A stretch of DNA of 64,000 nucleotides. Origin: CALNZV01 sp942491115 (GTDB lineage Bacteria; Desulfobacterota; Desulfobacteria; Desulfobacterales; UBA5852). Positions 45,769-54,817 of this stretch are shown here, one piece after another. Numbering within the stretch: the stretch's first letter is position 1; each line of letters opens with the position of its first letter. Below the pieces are notes generated by a model. That model saw only the letters and a program-made list of their open reading frames with translations. It was not told the origin of the DNA and did no database searches. Both the position numbers and the translations under genes were made by a program. The DNA lies in contig CALNZV010000001.1 in the NCBI GenBank assembly GCA_942491115.1, positions 558,001 through 622,000 of the forward strand, read 5' to 3'.

Positions 45769-47604
45769 CTAATGACAGGTCTCCCCCAGCCGCACCGAGA
45801 CCACACCGCCGATCCGGCGTTTGTCGGCGGCCCCGTATTGCCGCTTCCGGTCAAGGACGATGGCCTGAACCGAGCCGATCACTTCGGGAGAGCGTAAGGT
45901 GTGCCCCAGATCCTCCAGGTCTTCGATCACCTCATCCGAGAAGCCCAACTCCCGGCGGGTGTCCCCATTGGCAACGGTTTGGCGCAGACGGGGCGCGTCC
46001 ACGGATTCCTGAACGGTGAGCCGGTGGTCGATGAGGTTGATGGCGATCTGGGCGACCGTCGAAATGATGGAGGATCCCCCGGGAGAGCCGAAGGCCGCCA
46101 AGGGTCTTCTTTTATAGAAAATCATGGTGGGGGCCATGCTGCTTCGGGGCCGCTTTCCCGCCGCGACATCGTTGGCCCCCGGGTTGAAATCGTCCGGGTC
46201 CGGGTTGAACGTCGGGGTTCCGTTGAAATCCGTCAATTCGTTGTTCAGCATGAACCCATAACCCGGCACCATGAGCCCGGTGCCCCAGGCCGACTCGATG
46301 GTGGTGGTGCAGGTGACGATGTTCCCTTCCCGGTCCACGATGGTAAAATGGGTGGTGTTGAGCCCTTCATGGTCGGGCAATGCCTGGGATGACAGTTTGC
46401 CGTTGCCGTCACATGCGTCGAAGGGTCGCGGATCCCCGGCTTCCACATCGACGGCGGCCTGGGTTTGATCGATGAGGGCGCTGCGCGTGGCCACATACCG
46501 ATCGTCGATGAGCCCTGCCACCGGCAGATCCACAAAGTCGGTATCGCCCATCCAGAGAGCCCGGTCGGCGAAGGCCAGACGGCTGGCCTCGATAAAGACG
46601 TGCATGGCCTGGGTCTGCCCGAAACCGAAGTCCCGGGTGCGGTCTCCCATGGGGAAGCGCTCGATGAGTTTCAATATCTGGATGACCGTCAAGCCCCCGG
46701 AGGACGGGGGCGGCATGGAAACGATCCGATACCCCCGGTACTCCCCCATGACGGGTTTTCGAATCGCCACCTCGTAGCCGGTCAGATCGGTTAAGACCAT
46801 CCGGCCCACACCGTCAGGGTTTCCCGCCCGGGTTGCCCTTTGGGCCTCCACAATGGCACGGGCCATGTCGCCGGTGTAAAAGGCGTCGGTGCCGCCCTTG
46901 GCAATTTTCCTGAAGGTATCAGCAAGTTCGGGCTGAACCAGGAGGTCGCCCTCCTCCAGGGGCATTCCCCCGGGCCGGAATACGTTTCGGGCCTCATCGT
47001 AAGCCGGCATTCCCGGTTCGCTGTCGAGCCGGGAGCTAAGGATGCTGTCCGCCAGGCGGGAACTGACCCGAATGCCGTTTTCCGCCAGGCCGATGGCAGG
47101 GTCGAGCACTTCAGCCAGGGACTTGGTGCCCCAGTTGTCCAAAGCCGTCGCCATCCCCAGGAGGGTACCGGGAACACCCACGGCGATACCGCTGGTGGAC
47201 CGCACACCAAAGGGCTGGCCCACGAACATGTCCGGAGTTGCCGCCGCGGGGGCGGTTTCCCTGGCGTCGATAACGAAGGTCTTCTTCAGTTTCGCCAGAT
47301 GAATCATGATAAAGGCACCGCCCCCGATGCCCGATGACTGGGGTTCCAGCACATTGAGGGCAAACTGCACTGCCGCGGCGGCGTCGATGGCATTTCCGCC
47401 CTCGCGCAAGATAGCAGCGCCCACTTGGGCCGCCTCTGGTTCGCTGGTGGTGACCACCCCGCCGTAGACCCCCGGAACCCCGAGGGTTTTGCCCCATTTT
47501 CCCCAGCCCGATGCCGATGCCGGCGGGATCAGCAATACGGCGATCGCGAGGATCACGATGCTTGAGAAAGCGAATCGACTCTGTCCGATCTGAAGCCTTT
47601 TCAT
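45769..47604 (-). CDS. ggt: Gamma-glutamyltranspeptidase
   Basis: I use ATG 47604 behind AAGGAGGCG (611 residues); the upstream part of the open frame is not family-like. A signal peptide (SSIVILAIAVLLIPPASASG) sends it to the periplasm. The family landmarks follow: VVTTSEPEAAQVGAAILREG, LEPQSSGIGGGAFIMIH, the autoprocessing and catalytic threonine in LNTTHFTIVDREGN, and SSMAPTMIF and GSPGGSSII near the C-terminus. The precursor cleaves itself before that threonine to form the heterodimer that hydrolyses or transfers gamma-glutamyl groups of glutathione and related peptides. It stands alone, transcribed toward the rubrerythrin unit. Confidence 0.95.
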   Translation of the reverse strand: MKRLQIGQSRFAFSSIVILAIAVLLIPPASASGWGKWGKTLGVPGVYGGVVTTSEPEAAQVGAAILREGGNAIDAAAAVQFALNVLEPQSSGIGGGAFIMIHLAKLKKTFVIDARETAPAAATPDMFVGQPFGVRSTSGIAVGVPGTLLGMATALDNWGTKSLAEVLDPAIGLAENGIRVSSRLADSILSSRLDSEPGMPAYDEARNVFRPGGMPLEEGDLLVQPELADTFRKIAKGGTDAFYTGDMARAIVEAQRATRAGNPDGVGRMVLTDLTGYEVAIRKPVMGEYRGYRIVSMPPPSSGGLTVIQILKLIERFPMGDRTRDFGFGQTQAMHVFIEASRLAFADRALWMGDTDFVDLPVAGLIDDRYVATRSALIDQTQAAVDVEAGDPRPFDACDGNGKLSSQALPDHEGLNTTHFTIVDREGNIVTCTTTIESAWGTGLMVPGYGFMLNNELTDFNGTPTFNPDPDDFNPGANDVAAGKRPRSSMAPTMIFYKRRPLAAFGSPGGSSIISTVAQIAINLIDHRLTVQESVDAPRLRQTVANGDTRRELGFSDEVIEDLEDLGHTLRSPEVIGSVQAIVLDRKRQYGAADKRRIGGVVSVRLGETCH

Positions 47605-48228
47605 CAGTACGCCTCCTTGGTTGAGGGGTGAATAAAAACGGAGATCGGCCATACCCTGCCGCAGTCGCGACGGGCCGGTGATACCATCTGAAAAAGACCC
47701 GGACCCATGGGGCGGAGAAAACACGTTCCCCCCCGGACCATCCTTTATGTGGATCGGGTTACCGAGACCCGATACGGGCAGCTCTTAAAAAAGACAAAAT
47801 GACGACTGATGGACGTTGCAGGACTGGAATCGATGGAGGAATAGAAAGTCGCAGGCTCGGAAACAAGGGTGGCGACGTTTTGAACATCTGATCTAAAACG
47901 GATTTGGGACTATTTGTCAACAAGGAGAAGCGGGCCCCCCCTTCAAGATCATGGGCACCCTTTTCATCGAAAGGGACTACACAAACAGCAGACGGCAGAG
48001 TAGCACCGGCGTTTATTGGGTTCGGGCATCTTCCGAAAGCAAGCCACATGCGGCTAGGCGACCCGCTTCTCAGGGTACTCGAACCATTCATTCAGAGAGC
48101 CGACTGGGGGGAGTGTCAGCTTCCTCTCAACTCGCTTTCTTGACTATTGGCATCGGAATCTCTCATCTCCCAAACCTTCCATCGATCCCCATACCCCGGA
48201 CCCCAGGCGCCGCTCCCCCCATTCCCTC
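47605..48228. other. Intergenic stretch between ggt and lon
   Basis: About 620 bases holding the ggt promoter and the region after the lon stop. A 110-codon minus-strand frame (47759-48091) contains DEKGAHDLEGGARFSLLTNS, possibly a fragment of decayed coding sequence, but I cannot assign it. No terminator was recognised. Confidence 0.4.
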
Positions 48229-50766
48229 TTATCGGCTAGTGGCCCCGCACTCCCAGACGACCTGTTTTTCGGGCCCGGGATCCAGCGGGCGTACATGGGA
48301 GACACAGGGGATGGGCTCGGTTTCCCAAGGCCCCGCCTTGGCGTCGTCCCTCTCCGCCACAGGGGGTGGGAACGCTTCAGAAATGACGTCGTCGATGTGG
48401 TCAGCCGTCAAGATGGTCAGGTCGTCCATCACCTCCGACGGTATATCCTCGAGATCCCTTCGGTTCCGCTCTGGCAGGATAACCCGTTCGAGACCGGCCC
48501 TGTGGGCGGCCAAGAGCTTCATTTTGATCCCTCCAACGGGGAGCACCCGTCCACGAAGCGTGATCTCTCCCGTAACACCGAGCCCGATGCGAACCGGTTT
48601 GCCGGTAAAAAGGCTGACCAGGGCGACCACCATGGCCACACCCGCTGATGGGCCGTCTTTTGGCAGCGCTCCGGCTGGGACGTGCAGATGAACATCGGTT
48701 TGATCGAATTCCGCGGCATCGACGGACAACTCTGGGGCTTTCGACCGCACATAGCTATAGGCCAGTTGAGCACTTTCCGTCATCACCGCCCCGAGCTGTC
48801 CGGTGACGGTCAATCCGCCCTTTCCGGCCATTCGGGTGGCTTCGACGAACAGGGTGCTCCCCCCGACCGGGGTCACGGCCAGTCCTGTCACCACGCCCGG
48901 AATGGTGATGGGCTCGGAGAGCTCGGGTTCGAAGCGTTCTTTCTGTAGTAATTTCCGAACGGTTTTCTCCGTGATCACGATGTGGGACCACCCCGTTTCG
49001 CTGAGTTGGACGATGCTTTTTCGACAGATGGCGGCGATACGCCGTTCAAGGGACCGGACACCGGCTTCCCGGGTATAATCCTGGATGATTTTGAGGATGG
49101 CGTCATCCATGAAAGTGACCTCGTCCTCCCCCAGTCTGTGGGTCAGAAGTTGGCGGGGAATAAGGTGGCGCTTGGCGATCTGTTGTTTCTCCAATTCCGT
49201 GTAGCCGTCGATCCGAATGGTTTCCATGCGGTCCCGAAGCGGGCCTGGAATGGTCTCGATCTGATTGGCGGTGGCGATAAAAATAACGTCGCTCAGGTCA
49301 AAATCCACGTTCAAATAGTGATCGCGAAAGCCCTGGTTTTGAGCCGGATCCAAAACCTCCAGAAGGGCGCTGGCGGGATCTCCCCGCCAGTCGTTTCCGA
49401 CCTTGTCGATCTCATCGAGCATGAAGACGGGGTTTCGGGTGCCGGCCTGTTTGATGGCGTGGATGATGCGGCCGGGGACTGCTCCCACATAGGTCCGACG
49501 ATGGCCTCGGATTTCGGCCTCATCCCGGACACCGCCAAGGCTCATTCGGGTAAACGCCCGGCCCAGTGCATTGGCGATGCTGCGCCCCAAACTGGTCTTG
49601 CCGACGCCTGGAGGGCCCACCAGACACAAAATGATGCCCATGGCGGGCACGTCGGCGTTCTCCTGCGGCGAGGGCTCCCTGTCTGTCGTCAACCGACGAA
49701 CCGCCAAAAATTCGATGAGGCGCTCCTTTACTTCGTCCAGGCTGAAATGGTCGTCATCCAGAACCTCTCGAGCCCTGGAGATGTTTGTATTATCCACGCT
49801 GGCGAGGGCCCAGGGAAGATCGCACAACCACTCCAGGTAGGTTCTGACACCGGGATATTCGATCGACTGGGGTGACATGTGCTCCAATCGCTCCAGTTCA
49901 CGCATCGCCGCATCCCGAGCTTCGCCGGACATCTGTGCCCTTTCGATGCGCTCAGAGAACTCCTCGACATCGGTGATTTCGCCTTCGGTCTCGCCGAGTT
50001 CCTTCTTGAGGGCATTCAAGTGCTGTCGTAACAGATAGTTGCGCTGGGAATGTGTCATGTTTTGGCGAACCTCGGACTGGATCCGCTTACCGATTTCGAG
50101 AACTTCGAGTTCTTGAGACAGATGGGTCAGCAGCTCTTTCAGTTTTTGGTTGACCGAATCGGCTTCGAGAAGGGACTGACGAACCTCTGTGGACAAATTC
50201 ATGTTGAATGCAGCGATATGGGCCAGCTGTAGCGGATCTTCTATGTCCGTCAGGGAATCGGCGACTTCTTCCGACACCTGGGTCGTGGCCGTCAAAATGT
50301 CCTTGATGACCCGCTTGACTTCACGCTGCAACGCCTCGGTTTCGGTATCCGAGTCGACGGCGTCTTGAAGTTTGACGACGTTTGCCCTGGGATAGGGACC
50401 ATCGGTCAGCCACGCCAGGAGTCTAAAGCGTGAAAAACCGCTCAACAGGAGCGTGTAGGCACCCTCGGCGTCCTTCTTCGCATTGATGATCTTGGCTGCA
50501 GTACCCACCTCGTAAAAATCACCCGGAGTCGGTTCATCCACCGCAGGCGGCCTGAGGGTTACCAGTCCCAGAATCCGGTCCCCCTGAAGGGCATCATCGA
50601 TGACGGCAGCCGAATGGGCAGTCACCTTGAAGGGCAGCTTCATCCGGGGGTAAGCAACCAGATCCTTAAGAGGCAAAATAGGCAAGGGTGTCGTTGGATC
50701 TCCGAGAGTCGGAGAATCATCTGAGCCATTGGTCTCGAGTTCATTCAGCTTGTCTTTATCGATCAT
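48229..50766 (-). CDS. lon: ATP-dependent Lon protease
   Basis: 845 residues. N-terminal substrate-binding domain (LPILPLKDLVAYPRMKLPFK), AAA+ module with Walker A GPPGVGKTSLG and Walker B PVFMLDEIDKVG, and C-terminal Ser-Lys protease: KDGPSAGVAM with Ser707 and KMKLLAAHRAG with Lys750, the 43-residue spacing of E. coli Lon. It degrades misfolded and regulatory proteins in the cytoplasm. The N-terminus has an acidic lead of about 25 residues. A good sigma70 promoter lies about 50-80 bases upstream. It is monocistronic. Confidence 0.97.
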   Translation of the reverse strand: MIDKDKLNELETNGSDDSPTLGDPTTPLPILPLKDLVAYPRMKLPFKVTAHSAAVIDDALQGDRILGLVTLRPPAVDEPTPGDFYEVGTAAKIINAKKDAEGAYTLLLSGFSRFRLLAWLTDGPYPRANVVKLQDAVDSDTETEALQREVKRVIKDILTATTQVSEEVADSLTDIEDPLQLAHIAAFNMNLSTEVRQSLLEADSVNQKLKELLTHLSQELEVLEIGKRIQSEVRQNMTHSQRNYLLRQHLNALKKELGETEGEITDVEEFSERIERAQMSGEARDAAMRELERLEHMSPQSIEYPGVRTYLEWLCDLPWALASVDNTNISRAREVLDDDHFSLDEVKERLIEFLAVRRLTTDREPSPQENADVPAMGIILCLVGPPGVGKTSLGRSIANALGRAFTRMSLGGVRDEAEIRGHRRTYVGAVPGRIIHAIKQAGTRNPVFMLDEIDKVGNDWRGDPASALLEVLDPAQNQGFRDHYLNVDFDLSDVIFIATANQIETIPGPLRDRMETIRIDGYTELEKQQIAKRHLIPRQLLTHRLGEDEVTFMDDAILKIIQDYTREAGVRSLERRIAAICRKSIVQLSETGWSHIVITEKTVRKLLQKERFEPELSEPITIPGVVTGLAVTPVGGSTLFVEATRMAGKGGLTVTGQLGAVMTESAQLAYSYVRSKAPELSVDAAEFDQTDVHLHVPAGALPKDGPSAGVAMVVALVSLFTGKPVRIGLGVTGEITLRGRVLPVGGIKMKLLAAHRAGLERVILPERNRRDLEDIPSEVMDDLTILTADHIDDVISEAFPPPVAERDDAKAGPWETEPIPCVSHVRPLDPGPEKQVVWECGATSR

Positions 50767-50817
50767 TGGAGTACCGTCCGGTTATGAGGTTGTTGATGAT
50801 AGATAGATTCGAAACAT

Positions 50818-50845
50818 AATTTAGACAATAATTAGACATTGTCAA
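50818..50845 (-). promoter_or_regulatory. Sigma70-type promoter of lon
   Basis: On the minus strand TTGACA (50840-50845), 16 bases, then TAAATT (50818-50823). The spacer carries the direct repeat TTAGACA (read on the plus strand) twice, a possible operator. The lon start codon is 52 bases downstream of the -10. Confidence 0.55.
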
Positions 50846-51413
50846 AGAAAAATGTATAACGGTACTCCGAATCAATAGGTAGTAATGACGACGGGCAGAG
50901 CAGGTCACCCCAAAAAGGGGGACATTACGTCCCTTGAGGATAGAACCGCCTGGGGCGGTCCAGCCCGTTCAGTTGTATTTCAACATGTTGGTAGATTCAG
51001 AAAAAATAGATTTTCAGGCAGAAAGTCGTCGCTAGGACAAAACAATTGGGTAAAGTGACCGCTGACATGGGCAACCTTTTCGACAATGAGTTCCCGAATG
51101 GCTGCTTGGCAGGTGTCATTTTACCGTGGAAAAGGTGTCTGGGTGGGCATCGTGACCCAGTGGAGTGTCGCATGATGAATTCGCATCCATTGTGACGCCC
51201 CGGGCTCCCAACCGCGTTTGCGGGCAGACCGGCAAGGGGATACCGGGGAGGGTGCTCTTATGTAAAGGTTTCTACGCCTGTCAGGCCGTTTATGGCGAAA
51301 ATTATTATATAAATATATACAGGTTAGGGGTGTTTATTTGATATGTTTGTTTAATGCGCCAACTGGGACTACCGCGTTTGCAGACAACTCATTTTTACAG
51401 ACGGGAGGTGCAA
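50846..51413. other. Intergenic stretch with AT-rich parts
   Basis: About 570 bases upstream of the lon promoter. A small hairpin, ACCGCC-TGG-GGCGGT at 50945-50959, and an AT-rich stretch around 51295-51350 are the only structures. No gene recognised. Confidence 0.4.
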
Positions 51414-51491
51414 ATGACAAACGGGCTTATATACTGCATGGGGACCGTTGTATTTGCACGACCCGTGTTCTGGAAAGGCGTTGACGGCTGA
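51414..51491 (+). CDS. Possible 25-residue small protein
   Basis: ATG 51414 follows ACGGGAGGTGCAA, a near-perfect ribosome site at ideal distance. The frame (MTNGLIYCMGTVVFARPVFW and five more residues) is hydrophobic in the middle, as in small membrane peptides. With only 25 codons and no homologue in mind this is a suggestion only. Confidence 0.25.
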   Translation: MTNGLIYCMGTVVFARPVFWKGVDG

Positions 51492-51617
51492 GGGAACCCA
51501 AACGCATTCAACACTTCAAATAGATTATTCACAAATATTTTGAATATTTGAATATAATTACATAAACCAATTTATTACAAACGACCATCGTTCATCAATA
51601 GGCTGGGTCGACTCAAC

Positions 51618-51848
51618 TCAAATCCGGTGGGCCCTGTTGTATTTCCACTTGAGGGCTTTGGTCAAATCTGAAATGAGATCGAGAGCTTCCCCTTCGTTGA
51701 AGCGAATCACCTGGCCGCTTGACCTCAAGGTAAGGCAAACGCGATTGTCCATTTCTGTGGCCGTGGTGGGTTTGCTGTCATAATATACCCTGAAACGATC
51801 GTTTTCGTTGTTTTTCACGAATTTTGTTACAATGTTTCCATTGACCAT
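51618..51848 (-). CDS. Small hypothetical protein, 76 aa
   Basis: ATG 51848 behind GAGGGGAGGCAATCAA is a better start than the ATG at 51896. The protein (MVNGNIVTKFVKNNENDRFR onward) has a beta-rich pattern ending in a helix, ALDLISDLTKALKWKYNRA. No signal or membrane part and no family that I recognise. The upstream region separates it from the EF-hand gene by 88 bases, so they may be an operon. Confidence 0.6.
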   Translation of the reverse strand: MVNGNIVTKFVKNNENDRFRVYYDSKPTTATEMDNRVCLTLRSSGQVIRFNEGEALDLISDLTKALKWKYNRAHRI

Positions 51849-51936
51849 TTGATTGCCTCCCCTCGCACTGGGGTTCGGATTTTTTAAAAGTGACATTCAG
51901 ACGGCAAGGGGTTCCATGCCGTCTGCTTGTAAGGAC

Positions 51937-52224
51937 CTATCCGTCATTCGTCATTCCGTGAACCTCCAAAAAGGTCGACCACTCGTTGTCGTCAATCACA
52001 CCGTCCTTATTACCATCGATCATGTCATAGCCGGCACGGAGTTTCTGCTGCTGCCTGCTGCTAAATTCATCGAAGGTTACCACACCGTCACCATCAGCGT
52101 CTATTTCCGTCATGTTCCATGTGGACATATTGCAGCCATGGCCGTAGTGATGCCCGGCGAATGCAATCGGAGCGACAGCAACCATTGTCAGGGTCAATAA
52201 AAAAAACTTGATCGGTAGTCTCAT
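51937..52224 (-). CDS. Exported EF-hand calcium-binding protein, 95 aa
   Basis: A signal peptide (LPIKFFLLTLTMVAVAPIAFAG) is followed by a short His-rich segment (HHYGHGC) and two EF-hand loops: DADGDGVVTFDEF and DGNKDGVIDDNEW, each with the expected D-x-D/N-x-D-G pattern and final Glu. It should bind Ca2+ in the periplasm. Role unknown; such small calerythrin-like proteins are frequent in Gram-negative environmental bacteria. The spacing to the small gene downstream is 88 bases. Confidence 0.85.
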   Translation of the reverse strand: MRLPIKFFLLTLTMVAVAPIAFAGHHYGHGCNMSTWNMTEIDADGDGVVTFDEFSSRQQQKLRAGYDMIDGNKDGVIDDNEWSTFLEVHGMTNDG

Positions 52225-52716
52225 TGTTTTATATCCTTGGTTTATGTTTTGGTATTCGTTTTCAAACTTAGTTTTGTCTAAGTTTTGTTTATTATACGTT
52301 CGAAACGTCCATTGTCAACAGGACATCGTGTCGAGACGATGCCGATGATCATGAAACGCCCATTAGGGTCGATATTGCCGGCCCTCTGAAGGATGCATGT
52401 CACCCGCTGCATGCAGGGGCCGCCCGTGAACCCTCAGGCCTCGATGGGCTGCGGACGGACGAACCGGCGGTGGGAGCGCAGAGGGTCCGGAGTCTGACCG
52501 GGGCTAAGAACTTTGGGGAATCGGTGGCGTGGATCGATGATGAAAGGGATAGGGATGATGCCGCTTGGGCAGGGAACACCCACCGGCAAAGCGCCGGTGG
52601 GTGTTCTGATCAAATCGACGGTCTCACGGGCCTTGAACCATCGACGTCGGGTGCTGTGGGGCGGTCCGTCGCCGGCAACCACCGGCGGTGTCCGACTACT
52701 GGGTGGAGAAGTCCGA
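52225..52716. other. Intergenic stretch downstream of the encapsulin gene
   Basis: About 490 bases between the encapsulin stop and the EF-hand start. It contains the long hairpin at 52574-52606 and, near 52265-52300, an AT-rich segment that is the probable promoter of the EF-hand gene. Confidence 0.45.
52574..52606. terminator. Perfect 14-bp hairpin downstream of the encapsulin gene
   Basis: GAACACCCACCGGC at 52574-52587 pairs exactly with GCCGGTGGGTGTTC at 52593-52606 across a five-base loop. It lies 110 bases after the encapsulin stop on the minus strand. No T-run follows in either direction, so it could be a terminator without a U-tract or an RNA-stabilising structure. Confidence 0.45.
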
Positions 52717-53532
52717 TTATTGGGCCGTGAAATGAATCACGGCGGCTGTCTCGAGGATACGAAAGGTAAAGGACTCCATAAAGTAGAGCTTTACGGTGGC
52801 GATGTCGTGGCTGTCGTAGCCGATCGCCAGATCGTTGCCGAGAATGATTTCGAAATCCCCGCCCCTTTGGGAAATCATGAAAGCCTCGTTTTCGTAGGCC
52901 CCGCTGAGGTAGGGACTCAACAGCACCTGGCCGCCGAGGATGTTCTCCGCCTGCATTTTGACGGGATAGCCCTGAAGGTGGGCGGACATCCGGCTCCACA
53001 ACTTAGGTCCCACCACAAAGGAATAAGGCCCGTCGACGGATCGGCCGGCAAACACGGTGAGGCCCTCGGCGATGGCCTCGAGTAGTCCTTCAGGAGTCGA
53101 CCCGATGGTGAGGCATTCATGATCCGCGCATTGTTTGAGTCCCCTGATGTTGGCATCGGGCAGCCCGTGATAGACAACGCTTTCCTCGAAGAGAGCGATG
53201 TCCAAGGCCGCCTTCTCCAGGTTGGACAGATCCAGGTCTTTGGCGCCCCGAACCGCATTGTCCATTTCGTTGATGTCGAGGGTGAATGGAATCCGCGTCT
53301 CCACCAGGTGATGCACCTTGTGGATCCCGTATTTCAATCCGGTGTCCGATTTCTGATCCGGAAATTCCAAACGCCCCTCCGGCACCCCCGGGAAATCCGG
53401 TCCCATGGGACCGGTGACGTCGATCACCTTTCTTGCCGACAAGATGGCTCTTAGGCTTCGGGTCGCTTGCTCGTCGATTTCAGCCCAGGCTTCGGCGGGT
53501 ATGGGCGCCAGTTCCCTTTTGAATATGTCCAT
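52717..53532 (-). CDS. Family 1 encapsulin shell protein
   Basis: 271 residues, the size of T=1 encapsulins (HK97-fold nanocompartments). The N-terminal segment MDIFKRELAPIPAEAWAEID with the later TRSLRAILSARKVIDVTGP is the typical E-loop/N-arm region, and the C-terminus ends in the FRILETAAVI strand pair. Twenty-four or more copies self-assemble in the cytoplasm around cargo. Ribosome site AGGGGGACCC. The gene directly upstream codes for a hemerythrin-like protein that carries the classical loading peptide, which settles the cargo assignment. Confidence 0.96.
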   Translation of the reverse strand: MDIFKRELAPIPAEAWAEIDEQATRSLRAILSARKVIDVTGPMGPDFPGVPEGRLEFPDQKSDTGLKYGIHKVHHLVETRIPFTLDINEMDNAVRGAKDLDLSNLEKAALDIALFEESVVYHGLPDANIRGLKQCADHECLTIGSTPEGLLEAIAEGLTVFAGRSVDGPYSFVVGPKLWSRMSAHLQGYPVKMQAENILGGQVLLSPYLSGAYENEAFMISQRGGDFEIILGNDLAIGYDSHDIATVKLYFMESFTFRILETAAVIHFTAQ

Positions 53533-53580
53533 GGGTCCCCCTTTTAGAGTAATGGGTCGATGGGATCGCGGGCAGCCTGA

Positions 53581-54096
53581 TTATCTCAGGCTGCCGATGC
53601 CAAGCCCCCGTGAGCCGGCTTTAGCGGACCTCGAACCGGTCGATCGGTCCTTCAGGGCTGCGGGCACTTCGGGAAGCTCGATAGTAAGCAGTCTCTGCTT
53701 GGCTTCAAGAAACAGTTTTCCAAGATCCAGCAGATCTTCAGGGGCCATAAGGGTTCGGGCCATGGGGAAGATGTCGGCCTCTTCCTCGTCGAGATGGTGG
53801 GTGGTGTATTCGCCCAGCCCCTCCACCTTGATGGGAAAGTGCTCGTGGGCTTTGGGAAAGCCCTCGGCATCCTTGATGATCAATTCGATGATGTGGTGCT
53901 CGTTCACGGCCTCCAGGGCATCGTGACGGGAATCGTTGATCTCCTGAAGCAGGTCGTAAAAGTATTTTTCTTCCATGGTGTGGTGAACGACCAGGTGCCG
54001 GACGAATTCGGGGAACCGCCCCGGGTCGTTTTCCGACTCCTGATAGAGCCGCCTGAGTTCTTGGTGGTGGTCGACCAATGCAGTGATGATGTCCAT
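53581..54096 (-). CDS. Hemerythrin-like encapsulin cargo protein
   Basis: 171 residues. The hemerythrin/HHE fold shows LVDHHQELRRLYQ, VVHHTMEEKYFYDLL (HxxxE), NEHHIIELI and THHLDEEEADIFP, the expected His/Glu ligands of a diiron site. The C-terminus GSRGLGIGSLR is the encapsulin loading peptide (LGIGSL), which docks inside the shell. Packaged hemerythrins are thought to bind O2 or NO and protect against oxidative or nitrosative stress. Ribosome site AAAGGAGACATC. It precedes the encapsulin gene by 48 bases, so shell and cargo are co-expressed. Confidence 0.95.
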   Translation of the reverse strand: MDIITALVDHHQELRRLYQESENDPGRFPEFVRHLVVHHTMEEKYFYDLLQEINDSRHDALEAVNEHHIIELIIKDAEGFPKAHEHFPIKVEGLGEYTTHHLDEEEADIFPMARTLMAPEDLLDLGKLFLEAKQRLLTIELPEVPAALKDRSTGSRSAKAGSRGLGIGSLR

Positions 54097-54288
54097 GATG
54101 TCTCCTTTGAAAACGCCCTGTCGGGTAATGACGATGGCCGCTAAAAATCGGCCGTTGTGGGAAGGAACGGAACCTAGGACGAGACACAGCCGTCGAAAGG
54201 CGCAGATGGGGGTGCCGTGGCCTTGAGGAAGAATGGGGTATTATTATCATATTGGGAGCCGGATGTCATTGGAGAAACCGCCTTCCGG

Positions 54289-54432
54289 CTACCATCGCCG
54301 CCCTACGAAGCGATGAATCGCTTCCCAGGCCAAAACGAGCGCTATGACCACCACGGCCGTAAAAAGGGAGCCGGCGATGACGGCAAACCAGGGTTGGGCG
54401 ACTATGATGCGTATGGTATCGGTGTCGATCAT
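54289..54432 (-). CDS. Small membrane protein upstream of the encapsulin operon, 47 aa
   Basis: A short gene: ATG 54432 behind GAGGAGGCTCCG, stop at 54289. The protein starts MIDTDTIRIIVAQPWFAVIA and continues with a single hydrophobic helix (VIAGSLFTAVVVIALVLAW) and a basic tail ending HRFVGRRW, so it should be a one-pass inner-membrane protein. The strong ribosome site and typical topology make it credible. It is on the same strand as the hemerythrin-encapsulin pair, 192 bases upstream; it might belong to the same unit. Function unknown. Confidence 0.6.
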   Translation of the reverse strand: MIDTDTIRIIVAQPWFAVIAGSLFTAVVVIALVLAWEAIHRFVGRRW

Positions 54433-54817
54433 CGGAGCCTCCTCATGGAGATGGTTTATGTCACCATAACGATGACCGGGGCGAACTCAAGCCCCTCTCG
54501 TCCTCACCGGCATTTTCAAAACGAACCGGCGGTCTGACTAAGCGGCATGGGATGCACATAGCGGCTTTACCCGGATACCGTTCTTTTTCCATCATGGTGC
54601 CGCCCGTGCAGAGTGCCGGGTTATCCGCATTGACAACCCATTAGGCGATATATCGGACCCGCCGCCGGTTTTGGCTATCAGTAACCCAATCAGAATGGTC
54701 CAAGAATACCAAAGAGATTGGAGATTTTTGCCGATAGACCAATTGATCCGGCTGGTGGGGGGATATAGCCAAGACCATCAGAGGCCAGAGCCATCGAACC
54801 GATGACTATTCAGCGAT
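54433..54817. other. Divergent intergenic stretch between encapsulin unit and heme c protein
   Basis: About 380 bases that must hold both promoters. I saw no clear regulator site or hairpin. Confidence 0.4.
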
